A stretch of DNA of 12,790 bases from assembly GCA_023267115.1 (NCBI GenBank), contig JAHFNV010000013.1, positions 1-12,790 of the forward strand. The letters run 5' to 3'. This document shows, one piece after another, positions 1-6,214 of this stretch (position 1 is the stretch's first letter; the number at the start of each line of letters is the position of its first letter). The notes under the pieces were generated by a model that had not been told where the DNA came from, did no database searches, and was given only the letters and a program-made list of their open reading frames with translations. The stretch comes from Candidatus Nomurabacteria bacterium (GTDB lineage: Bacteria > Patescibacteriota > Minisyncoccia > Phycocordibacterales > UBA9973). Position numbers and translations under genes: made by a program.

Positions 1-522
1 TTTGTTAAAAAATCGCAACCAGTTGCCCAACAGCCCTTTCCTACCAAAACCACTAATTCAACAGAAACTCCTGTATCTCCAACACCAGCAAACGAAACTG
101 TTAACTGGAAAACTTACACAAACAGTCAATATGGGTTTGAGTTTAAATATCCGGACACTCTTAATAATCCGATTATACCAAGTAGCCTCGCGTGTATCGA
201 GGGTTGCCCACCATTAGTATCCTTTACTCCCGCGGATTTACGTAACGGAATAAATAATAAATGGCAATTTTATTTATCTCAACCTAAAGTATATTCTCCG
301 GGAAATTATCTAGACGATAAGATGTCAATCATAAATGGCCATACAGTAATATTGCGAGATTTTGGAACAGGTAAATGGGTAGGATTTATTAATGATAAAA
401 CTAATGAAATCTTTGTTTTGGGTTTGTATACTTTTGGAGGGAATGATCAATCTCAAACAGAAATAGAAAAACTAAAATACTTATTAACCCAAGTTGCTTC
501 CACCTTCAAATTTACCAGATAG
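1..522 (+). CDS. Membrane-anchored hypothetical protein, 3' part (5'-truncated by window)
   Basis: Frame 1 is open from the first base to a TAG stop at 520-522, giving 173 residues without a start, so the N-terminus lies outside the window. The visible part begins FVKKSQP, continues with a Pro/Thr/Ser-rich linker (about residues 7-35), then a compact domain opening NWKTYTNSQYGFEFKYP (35-51). A W-x-x-Y-x-N-x-x-Y-G-F-x-F-x-Y-P opening is, from memory, common in small extracytoplasmic domains of Parcubacteria-type genomes; I know no function for it. Two cysteines (65 and 69) could form a disulfide. The FVKKS start matches the segment just after the TM helix of the next gene, so the missing N-terminus is probably a single TM anchor. 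A repeat follows the stop directly. Confidence 0.75.
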   Translation, partial: FVKKSQPVAQQPFPTKTTNSTETPVSPTPANETVNWKTYTNSQYGFEFKYPDTLNNPIIPSSLACIEGCPPLVSFTPADLRNGINNKWQFYLSQPKVYSPGNYLDDKMSIINGHTVILRDFGTGKWVGFINDKTNEIFVLGLYTFGGNDQSQTEIEKLKYLLTQVASTFKFTR

Positions 523-616
523 TTTTTAAAGAACTTGCCGCCAAAGAAAAACTTGAAACCCGCCTGAACGAATTCATTCGGGCAGGTTGTCAGCGGACTA
601 ATTAAGAATACTGCAC
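523..616. repeat. Short copy (A) of an intergenic hairpin repeat
   Basis: This stretch shares four blocks, in the same order, with 1311-1568: 523-534 (with 1311-1322), 535-566 (with 1352-1383, 32 of 32 bases), 580-596 (with 1408-1424, 17 of 17) and 594-616 (with 1545-1568, one gap). Compared with the longer copy it lacks about 29 bases after the first block and about 120 bases between the last two. The segment 562-584 forms an imperfect hairpin (CCTGAACGAAT against ATTCGGGCAGG). It ends about ten bases before the likely -10 element of the next gene. No coding sequence is supported here. Confidence 0.75.
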
Positions 617-622
617 AAAATA

Positions 623-631
623 TGTTATGAT
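623..631 (+). promoter_or_regulatory. Putative extended -10 promoter element of the gene at 639
   Basis: The bases read TGtTATGAT, a TG-N extended -10 with a hexamer at 626-631. The preferred ATG (639) begins 7 nt after the hexamer, so transcription would start at or within a base of the start codon. No good -35 box and no Shine-Dalgarno sequence are seen. AT-rich DNA makes chance matches likely. Confidence 0.4.
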
Positions 632-638
632 TAAGAAT

Positions 639-1271
639 ATGAACCAAAAAGAATTTGCTAATATAATTTTGATCGTTGTAGTGGTCATAATCTTAGGCGC
701 AGTTGGATATTTTGCTTTCGTAAAAAAGTCGGAACCAATTGATCAACAGCCAACTCCTACTCCGACCCAAACAAATAACCCAATAAAAACTCCTGCATCT
801 TCAACGACACGACTCAACACTGAAACACCGGTAGTCGAAAAAAATGTTTTAAATCAACCAGCATATCTCATCTCTGTATACTCGAAAAACGGAAAAAATT
901 ATATTGATGTTGATTATGTAGAATGGCTACATGGAGAAGCTTCTATAAAAGCGCAAGTTGAAGACGGAAAATGTGCCAGTGCAAATGATTGTTATGATTA
1001 TCCAAATGGATATAAGCGAAATCAAAACCCCAAAATTAGGACATTCGAGGTATCTTCGTCGGCACCCATTAGTGTGAGCGGAAATATCGCATTTGCATTC
1101 AATGCTCTGGGGCAGAATTTGTCAATTTCATTCAAACAATTTGAAGATACCGTTTCAAAAATGAAATCTTATCTTCCCTATAATCCTCCATTCAAAGAAC
1201 CCAAGACCTTTATCACAATAGATATCGCCAATAACATTGTAACCAAGATTATTGAGCCCTATCAGGAATAA
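639..1271 (+). CDS. Single-TM anchored extracytoplasmic hypothetical protein
   Basis: From ATG 639 the protein has 210 residues. An in-frame ATG at 627 is possible but falls within the putative -10 element, and MNQKEFANIILIV is a typical compact anchor start. Residues about 7-28 form one strong TM helix, followed by FVKKSEP and a Pro/Thr-rich linker (about 31-60). The outside domain contains YIDVDYVEWLHGEASIKAQ, then an acidic stretch with two cysteines (DGKCASANDCYDYP) and YKRNQNPKIRTFEVSSS. As I recall it, a D-Y-V-x-W-L-x-G-x-x-A, x-D-G, R-N-x-N-P-x-x-R-T pattern occurs in small secreted or lipoprotein-like bacterial proteins of unknown function. It lies between two copies of a repeat, is probably transcribed alone, and shares its anchor and linker with the gene ending at 522. 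Confidence 0.8.
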   Translation: MNQKEFANIILIVVVVIILGAVGYFAFVKKSEPIDQQPTPTPTQTNNPIKTPASSTTRLNTETPVVEKNVLNQPAYLISVYSKNGKNYIDVDYVEWLHGEASIKAQVEDGKCASANDCYDYPNGYKRNQNPKIRTFEVSSSAPISVSGNIAFAFNALGQNLSISFKQFEDTVSKMKSYLPYNPPFKEPKTFITIDIANNIVTKIIEPYQE

Positions 1272-1588
1272 GTGATTAAAGTCGGGCTTGATAGAAAATC
1301 TTCCCGTGATTTTTTAAAGAACAGTTGTATCCGCTTCGCGAACTCTGAATTTTGCCGCCAAAGAAAAACTTGAAACCCGCCTGCATCAGCTATGCTGAAG
1401 GCATTGCGGGCAGGTTGTCAGCGGTGCGGCTCCCCGCCTGCGCCGAGCCTTCGGCGGGCAGGCGCCGCCTTTCTGGATTTTCGCCCTCCTTCGCCTATCG
1501 GCTTCGGACGGGCAAGCGAGGGGATTTTTTCGGAAAAATGCGTTCGGACTAATTCAAGAATACTGCACCATTTCATTAGAAATAATTG
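1272..1588. repeat. Gene-free stretch holding the long copy (B) of the hairpin repeat
   Basis: About 330 bases lie between two genes, and 1311-1568 is the long copy of the repeat at 523-616. It is clearly GC-richer than the surrounding genes, especially about 1376-1545. Several hairpins are visible. One is 1376-1414 (CCCGCCTGC against GCGGGCAGG with inner mismatches). The strongest is 1435-1464, with 7-bp and 5-bp stems, a 2-nt bulge and a 4-nt loop. A third is ATTTTT-TCGG-AAAAAT near 1524-1539. Small reading frames on both strands here have no coding character. A weak stem CGGG/CCCG at 1283-1306 followed by six T could be a terminator for the upstream gene, but pairing is poor. Confidence 0.75.
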
Positions 1589-1594
1589 TATAAT
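1589..1594 (+). promoter_or_regulatory. Putative -10 box (TATAAT) of the ZIP transporter gene
   Basis: A perfect TATAAT hexamer ends 6 nt before ATG 1601. Counting the hexamer as -12 to -7 puts +1 exactly on the A of the start codon, predicting a leaderless mRNA. No convincing -35 box is seen upstream, where the repeat ends at 1568. Confidence 0.5.
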
Positions 1595-1600
1595 AGACAC

Positions 1601-2329
1601 ATGATTATATGGATAAGTATCGCCACTTTGATTTCCACCCTTTTGGGTGGCATGTTCGCTTTGCGGTTCAGAGATAAACTACATTTGATTTTAGGGTTCT
1701 CCGCCGGAGCAATTATCGGGGTGGCATTTTTTGATTTGTTACCGGAAGCGATAGCCTTGGGTGGCAAAAATTATGATATTGCATTTATCACTTCCGTCAC
1801 CGCGCTGGGATTTATTATATACACCATTTTAGACAGATTTGTTTTCTTTCATTCACATGAAAAAGAGGACAAAGAAAAACAGTCACGCCTCAGCCGAAGG
1901 GGAATGTTGGGGGCAGGGTCTTTGTCTATCCACAGTTTCTTAGATGGAGTAGCTATCGGATTGGCATTTCAAGTCTCTACTGCTGTGGGAGTGATTGTGG
2001 CCATAGCGGTATTGGTGCATGATTTTTCCGATGGTATAAATACGGTGAACCTTATTTTAAAAAATTTCGGCAACCACAGCCAAGCATTCAAATGGCTCTT
2101 GATTGATGCGATTGCTCCAGTTTTAGGAGTGGTTTCGACACTTTTCTTTTCGGTTTCTGAATCTGTCTTGGGCATAATTCTAGCCGTATTTGCCGGTTTT
2201 TTCTTGTATATTGGCGCATCGGACTTGCTACCCGAAAGCCACCATAACCATCCAACCGTTTGGACCACTTTTGCCACAATCTTAGGTATGGCAATTTTAT
2301 ATGGAGCCATAAGTCTGGCTGGAGTTTAA
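1601..2329 (+). CDS. ZIP-family divalent metal transporter
   Basis: The product (242 residues) is a multi-pass inner-membrane carrier, probably importing zinc or related divalent cations. The start is ATG 1601; a TTG at 1586 in the same frame lies inside the -10 region and is unlikely. Hydrophobic helices run through most of the protein. The family's metal-binding helices are visible as HSFLDGVAIG (H111, D115) and VHDFSDGIN (H140, D141, D144), with Asp where many ZIP proteins have Glu. A DLLPE motif occurs near both ends (D45-E49 and D208-E212), the second followed by SHHNH. A charged loop HSHEKEDKEKQ links the two halves, as is usual for ZIP proteins. Family assignment is firm; the ion transported cannot be told from sequence. 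It has its own promoter and converges on the M23 gene. Confidence 0.9.
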   Translation: MIIWISIATLISTLLGGMFALRFRDKLHLILGFSAGAIIGVAFFDLLPEAIALGGKNYDIAFITSVTALGFIIYTILDRFVFFHSHEKEDKEKQSRLSRRGMLGAGSLSIHSFLDGVAIGLAFQVSTAVGVIVAIAVLVHDFSDGINTVNLILKNFGNHSQAFKWLLIDAIAPVLGVVSTLFFSVSESVLGIILAVFAGFFLYIGASDLLPESHHNHPTVWTTFATILGMAILYGAISLAGV

Positions 2330-2454
2330 AAAAACTTGTCGCAGGCGCACTTTTTAGAAAGCCTTGCGCAGGCCGACTGGGCCGAGCAGAGCAAATTTTC
2401 AGCAGAAAATTATGTGTGTTTTATAAAAAGTTGCGCCAAGAAAGAGTTTTTTTT
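2328..2454. terminator. Long inverted repeat between convergent genes, likely bidirectional terminator
   Basis: Left arm 2344-2360 (GGCGCACTTTTTAGAAA) pairs with right arm 2421-2437 (TTATAAAAAGTTGCGCC) with a one-base bulge and a mismatch. Pairing continues weakly outward through an A tract at 2328-2334 and a T tract at 2447-2454. Each strand therefore reads a stem followed by a run of T, as expected of a terminator serving both the ZIP gene and the opposing M23 gene. The roughly 60-base loop is itself repeat-derived (see 2387-2411). The element overlaps the last bases of the ZIP stop codon. Confidence 0.6.
2387..2411. repeat. Core of a dispersed palindromic repeat also found inside uvrD
   Basis: These 25 bases match 7322-7346 within the helicase gene at 24 positions; 2393-2411 is an exact 19-base match (AAATTTTCAGCAGAAAATT). 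The core is a small hairpin (AATTTTC against GAAAATT). It sits in the loop of the larger inverted repeat between the convergent genes. Confidence 0.7.
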
Positions 2455-2456
2455 AT

Positions 2457-3575
2457 TTAATTTTTCCAGGACCAATCGGCACCCGGATTTTTGGCGTTGA
2501 AAACTTCAAAGTGAAGATGCGGACCGGTGGAATGGCCAGTTGACCCTACATAACCAATCACTTCGCCTTGAACAACTTCATCTGCAGTATGAGTGGCAAT
2601 TTTGGTCATATGCGCGTAGAGAGTTTTTGTTCCGTTTAAATGTTGAACGATAGCCATGTTGCCATAACCACCACTCCAGCCAATCTTGGCTATAAGCACT
2701 GTTCCACTAGCCGATGCATAAATCGGAGTACCTTTGGGCGCGCCGATATCTATGCCTCGATGTCCAGGACCATGCAAACCTTGAGTTTTCCGTCCGACGG
2801 GTACTGGATTTATAAAGTATCCAAGAATGCTCTGAATGGGATGAGTTTCATAATAGTTTTTATCTTTTGCCAAAGTCGCTCCTAAATTTGGGGCAGGCTT
2901 GTCGCCGCCTTCGTCAGCCATTTCAGCCCCGGGAATCATTAGTTTGTCGCCTATAGCTAATTTAGCATCTTCAGCAATGTTGTTGTAGAAAACAATATCA
3001 ACCACCTCTACTTTATAAAGCTTAGCAATGCTCTTTAGGGTTTGCCCTTTGACCACCTCATGCTCAATACCCGAAACTGGTAAAATAAAAAGCGTACTGC
3101 CTGGAGTAAGTTTGTCGCCCTTCTTCATGTCATTAGCCCAAAGAATTGTATTGACTGAAACACCAAACATATCGGCTATGGCAAATAGGGTATCTCCTTT
3201 TCTTACCACATAAACACTCACTTGATCATAAGAAGAATCCGAAGCTCCGATTCCTTCTCCTACACTAAGGGGATCACTTATCGGCAATAACGCATTACCG
3301 GAAATATTATTCGTGTCTTCTTTCAAGCCAATCTCTCCGTTCTCTTTACTTTTTTTATCAAAAATAGGAGCAAAAGAAGAGTTTGTCTCGAGTAGAGCCA
3401 TGCTTTGCGAATTATCGTTAGTTTGAGAAGCAATTTCCAGGCTTGTGCTAGCTGAAGCTTTATCCCCCAATAACACAGAAAAGAATCCGGCTTGAGCCGA
3501 TAGTGGTACAAAGAGCCCCATAAACACAAGGTGGGGCAACAAAAAGAGCAATAAAATTTTAGATAAATTTCCCAT
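2457..3575 (-). CDS. Secreted LysM-domain M23 metallopeptidase (peptidoglycan hydrolase)
   Basis: The 372-residue product begins with a signal peptide (about 1-29, ending AQA). A low-complexity Ser/Asn-rich spacer follows, then two LysM peptidoglycan-binding domains (about 120-166, starting VYVVRKGDTLFAIA, and 171-216, starting EHEVVKGQTLKSIA) and a C-terminal M23 domain (about 262-372). The zinc and catalytic residues are present: H272 and D276 in HRGIDIG, H322 in LYAHM, and H353/H355 in PHLHFE. The enzyme should therefore be active, cutting cross-link peptides during growth or division, or acting on other cells. This is a common architecture (NlpD/EnvC-like arrangement, but with intact catalytic residues). 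An in-frame TGA lies nine bases upstream of the ATG, fixing the start near 3575. The gene is transcribed alone, divergently from the phosphatase operon. Confidence 0.93.
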   Translation of the reverse strand: MGNLSKILLLFLLPHLVFMGLFVPLSAQAGFFSVLLGDKASASTSLEIASQTNDNSQSMALLETNSSFAPIFDKKSKENGEIGLKEDTNNISGNALLPISDPLSVGEGIGASDSSYDQVSVYVVRKGDTLFAIADMFGVSVNTILWANDMKKGDKLTPGSTLFILPVSGIEHEVVKGQTLKSIAKLYKVEVVDIVFYNNIAEDAKLAIGDKLMIPGAEMADEGGDKPAPNLGATLAKDKNYYETHPIQSILGYFINPVPVGRKTQGLHGPGHRGIDIGAPKGTPIYASASGTVLIAKIGWSGGYGNMAIVQHLNGTKTLYAHMTKIATHTADEVVQGEVIGYVGSTGHSTGPHLHFEVFNAKNPGADWSWKN

Positions 3576-3629
3576 AATTGTAGATCATCCAGTCTTCCAA
3601 CCATTTATCCTGGGCATCCATTCAGAGCT

Positions 3630-3638
3630 ACTATAACA
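3630..3638 (-). promoter_or_regulatory. Putative extended -10 promoter of the M23 gene
   Basis: Read on the minus strand the bases are TGtTATAGT, a TG-N extended -10 with the hexamer at 3635-3630. The implied start near 3623 leaves a leader of about 48 nt before the ATG at 3575. A TTGACT at 3666-3661 is too far (25 nt) to be its -35. A second weak candidate, TACAAT at 3582-3577, lies only one base from the ATG. Confidence 0.35.
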
Positions 3639-3754
3639 GGATAGCTAAAAAGGGGCCAAAAGTCAATCGGCACGCCACCCCTTGTGGATAACTCCACTGG
3701 AATGAAAATGGTATATAATACAATAGCAACTATAAAATTAGCCAATAATTTTAT

Positions 3755-3760
3755 TATAAA
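3755..3760 (+). promoter_or_regulatory. Putative -10 box (TATAAA) of the phosphatase operon
   Basis: TATAAA ends 9 nt before ATG 3770, so the transcript would have a leader of only about three bases. An alternative TATAAT at 3714-3719 would give a leader of about 44 nt. No Shine-Dalgarno sequence precedes the ATG (the bases are TCGAAATAT). Both sites lie in the 194-base divergent region between the M23 gene and this operon, which otherwise shows no features. Confidence 0.4.
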
Positions 3761-3769
3761 TCGAAATAT

Positions 3770-5908
3770 ATGGATCCTCAATCGCCAATAGAACCAATCA
3801 ATCTTATAGATAAGGCTCATAAAGAAAAGACAGCTAAGATAAAAGAAGAACTGGTGGAAATTGACGCTAGGCTGGTGGAAATTGCGCTTGTGAAGACATT
3901 GCCTACGATTGAAAAAAGGAGAAGTGACCTTAGAAAATGGCTGAATGAGAGCACGAACGAAAAAAATACAAAACTTTGTCAAAAATTGATAAATGAATTA
4001 GAGGACAAAGAAAAACAGATGGATTTTTTAATGTACGAAAAAGAACGATTTGAAAATATGCTATCCGAATGTGAATGGATAGGAGAGTCAAAGGAGGAGA
4101 TGATTATAGAAACTAAGAAAAAACTCCAAGCGATAGAACAAGAAATCGAAAATTTGAAATTAAAACTCACTGAAGAACCATTGAGAGAAAGGCGGACGGA
4201 AATCATGAAAAAGTTTGGCATAGTTGAACTAAAACCTGACACTCAAGGCTTGACGGGGGAGAATGAGGAAACCCTAGACGATCGCACCGAAATCATCACT
4301 GGAGAAGAGGCTGGAAGTTTAATGGAATCCATGCATCGCTACGAATTGGCCAGTGGAGACACATTGATCGCCGGAACTTATAGAGGTATAAATTATAAAG
4401 ATCATAATGAAGACAGAATCGTTGTCGTGCCATCGAAAAACATGGTAGCGGTTGTTGATGGCATGGGGGGATATGAAAATGGAGCCGCAGCGGCAGATAT
4501 ACTGGCTAATGAACTCTTACTTTGGCCGAATAATGCGAGATTGGCGGCAGAGAAAACAGAAGAAAAAATACGAACCAATAAGCTTGGCGAGGCTGGAGCG
4601 GTTTTCATTTCCACCTATATATTTACAAAAAATAAACCCGACGGGCAAATAGGCAAATTTTTGGCCATCTCACAATTGGGAGACGCCAAGTTGGCGGTCA
4701 TAGGAAAAGATGGAACGATAAAATTTACATCAAAAGATCAATCTTATGTCCAAGATCTTGTCGATGTTGATAAAATCACCACCGATGAAGCTTTATATCA
4801 TCCTCAACGAAATATGATTACGTACGCGGTTATGGCTGGGGAAACAGAAGAACCAAAGAACTATGCCGGGGTCGGTGTTGATGAAGGAGATTTAGTGCTT
4901 TTAATGTCAGACGGCGTGTCGGACAATTTTACACCGGAAGAAATGGCTCGGGAGAAAAAAAGGAAAGGGTTGACCGCTAACCAATTGTTCGCTTGGTTAT
5001 CCATGGAGACAGATAATAGAATGAAAAATGCCAAAGAAATCAAGGAAAATTCAAATAGAGAAAGAGATGGCATATATTCTGATGGATACAAATCAGAACC
5101 AAAAGCGGACAATCAGGCATTGGCAATCATAGAGATAAAAGAACTGGAGACACAGAAAACCACATCACAGAAATCTGAACCTGTTTCTAGCGCTTCTAAA
5201 AACACAATGCCTATTCCCAAGGATGCGCGACCACCCAGTCTGCAGTTTAACTTGTCAGACAAAAACCCAAGAAATAAAATTTCAAAGAAAAAAGAAAAAC
5301 AGGAAGCACGAAGAAGAAAAAAGGAAAACGCCGATAGGGTGAGACGAGAAGCGAAAGAAGAGGTAGAGAAAGAACGCATACTTAAAAAAACTGAAGCCAG
5401 AAGAACCAGAAAGTTTGAAAAAAGGAAATTGTCGCCGAGAGTAAAAAAAGTCATCCTGGTTGGTACCGCGATACTGACTTTTGCAATTGGTAGTCTTATT
5501 CGATACGAATATGATAAAAGTAGGGCTCCGGAAAAAAGCAAGATTGAGCTGGTAGAGCGCCCTGTAACGCCAACAATTCAACCTGAAAAAAAAGAGGGGG
5601 TAAGAAAAGAAGCGGAGGAGCAGGAAAAAAAAGAAGGGGTCGAAACAAAAAAGGCCAGTCCAACAGAGCCCATTCCCAGCTCCACACCAAAACCAAGTGA
5701 ACAAGTTAAATCTGCGCCTACCGTAAATCCTGTAAAATCCGGCACAGAAAAACAGGACGGAAAAGTTGAAAATGAGCTTGACCCAAACACAATCCGTCCA
5801 TATAAAGACTTTCTTGAATTAGAAAAAAAATTATTAAAAGCCGAGGAAGAAAAAAGGGCTGAAGAACTAAAAAGAAAAATTGAAAAGCAAATAGAAGAAA
5901 AGAAATAA
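3770..5908 (+). CDS. Membrane-anchored PP2C-type serine/threonine phosphatase with coiled coil
   Basis: The 712-residue protein has four parts. Residues about 10-145 are a charged coiled coil. Residues about 198-452 form a PP2C (PPM) domain with the metal-binding signatures intact: HNEDR (D215), VVDGMGGYENG (D230, G231), LMSDGVSD (D381) and DNQA (D447). It should therefore dephosphorylate Ser/Thr in the cytoplasm using Mn or Mg. Residues about 505-558 are a strongly basic helical linker. One TM helix follows (about 560-578), then a Lys/Glu/Pro-rich tail of about 130 residues predicted to lie outside, with a duplicated EKKEGV. Most bacterial PP2C proteins lack the N-terminal coiled coil and long outer tail. 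No Ser/Thr kinase is in the window, so the substrate is unknown. The start is ATG 3770. The next gene begins two bases after the stop, implying an operon. The domain call is firm; the topology is inferred. Confidence 0.88.
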   Translation: MDPQSPIEPINLIDKAHKEKTAKIKEELVEIDARLVEIALVKTLPTIEKRRSDLRKWLNESTNEKNTKLCQKLINELEDKEKQMDFLMYEKERFENMLSECEWIGESKEEMIIETKKKLQAIEQEIENLKLKLTEEPLRERRTEIMKKFGIVELKPDTQGLTGENEETLDDRTEIITGEEAGSLMESMHRYELASGDTLIAGTYRGINYKDHNEDRIVVVPSKNMVAVVDGMGGYENGAAAADILANELLLWPNNARLAAEKTEEKIRTNKLGEAGAVFISTYIFTKNKPDGQIGKFLAISQLGDAKLAVIGKDGTIKFTSKDQSYVQDLVDVDKITTDEALYHPQRNMITYAVMAGETEEPKNYAGVGVDEGDLVLLMSDGVSDNFTPEEMAREKKRKGLTANQLFAWLSMETDNRMKNAKEIKENSNRERDGIYSDGYKSEPKADNQALAIIEIKELETQKTTSQKSEPVSSASKNTMPIPKDARPPSLQFNLSDKNPRNKISKKKEKQEARRRKKENADRVRREAKEEVEKERILKKTEARRTRKFEKRKLSPRVKKVILVGTAILTFAIGSLIRYEYDKSRAPEKSKIELVERPVTPTIQPEKKEGVRKEAEEQEKKEGVETKKASPTEPIPSSTPKPSEQVKSAPTVNPVKSGTEKQDGKVENELDPNTIRPYKDFLELEKKLLKAEEEKRAEELKRKIEKQIEEKK

Positions 5909-5910
5909 TA

Positions 5911-6201
5911 ATGAATACCATAAAACAAAAACTAATAGATTTATTTGGACTGGATAAAATGGTGCCGAAGAAAGCGACAGAAATGTTGGAAAGGCTTAGT
6001 AGATTGGTATTCCAAGAAGTATTAGTGCGTGCATTACCACTATTAAAAAAAGAAGATTTGAGCGAGTATGAAAGGATTGTTTATGCGCAAGAAAATGGGG
6101 AGATACTTTTTAAATTCTTAAGTGAAAAAATTTTCGACTTGAATAAAATTATTGACGAGGAAATAGAAAATTTAAGGGCAGAAATGGCTGTTGAGCATTG
6201 A
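5911..6201 (+). CDS. Small helical hypothetical protein (operon member)
   Basis: This 96-residue protein begins two bases after the phosphatase stop and ends 13 bases before the helicase start, so it is very likely cotranscribed and perhaps translationally coupled. It is predicted almost wholly helical and amphipathic, with no TM segment, signal peptide or cysteine: LFGLDKMVPKKATEMLERLS, then LVRALPLLKKEDLSEYERIV, and an acidic C-terminus. Small proteins of this shape (two short helices around an x-L-P-x-L-x-x-x-D-L-x-x-Y segment) are known to me from Parcubacteria-type genomes without an assigned function. Its place suggests, without proving, a partner role for the phosphatase. Confidence 0.8.
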   Translation: MNTIKQKLIDLFGLDKMVPKKATEMLERLSRLVFQEVLVRALPLLKKEDLSEYERIVYAQENGEILFKFLSEKIFDLNKIIDEEIENLRAEMAVEH

Positions 6202-6214
6202 AAAACTTTAAAAA

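Noticed and set aside
2..217. Reading frame in frame 2 at the window start
   Set aside because: Frame 1 over the same bases encodes a continuous protein ending at 522 whose start matches the neighbouring anchored protein; frame 2 is its shadow.
560..600. Hairpin in copy A as a terminator for the gene ending at 522
   Set aside because: The stem has mismatches and no T run follows it on the plus strand.
523..1568. Possible CRISPR array from repeated blocks and hairpins
   Set aside because: There are only two copies nearly 800 bases apart with a gene between them, repeat units of unequal length, no regular spacers and no cas gene.
1352..1604. Overlapping small reading frames on both strands in the GC-rich intergenic stretch
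   Set aside because: They lie within the hairpin repeat, have Arg/Pro/Gly-rich compositions unlike the neighbouring genes, and exist only because GC-rich DNA has few stops.
3605..3982. Minus-strand reading frame of 125 codons covering the divergent promoter region
   Set aside because: It starts inside the phosphatase coiled coil, runs through the promoter region, shows no domain, and would separate the M23 gene from its promoter.
5113..5928. Several Phe/Ser-rich minus-strand frames opposite the phosphatase tail
   Set aside because: They are the complement of Lys/Glu-rich codons in the real gene and not independent genes.
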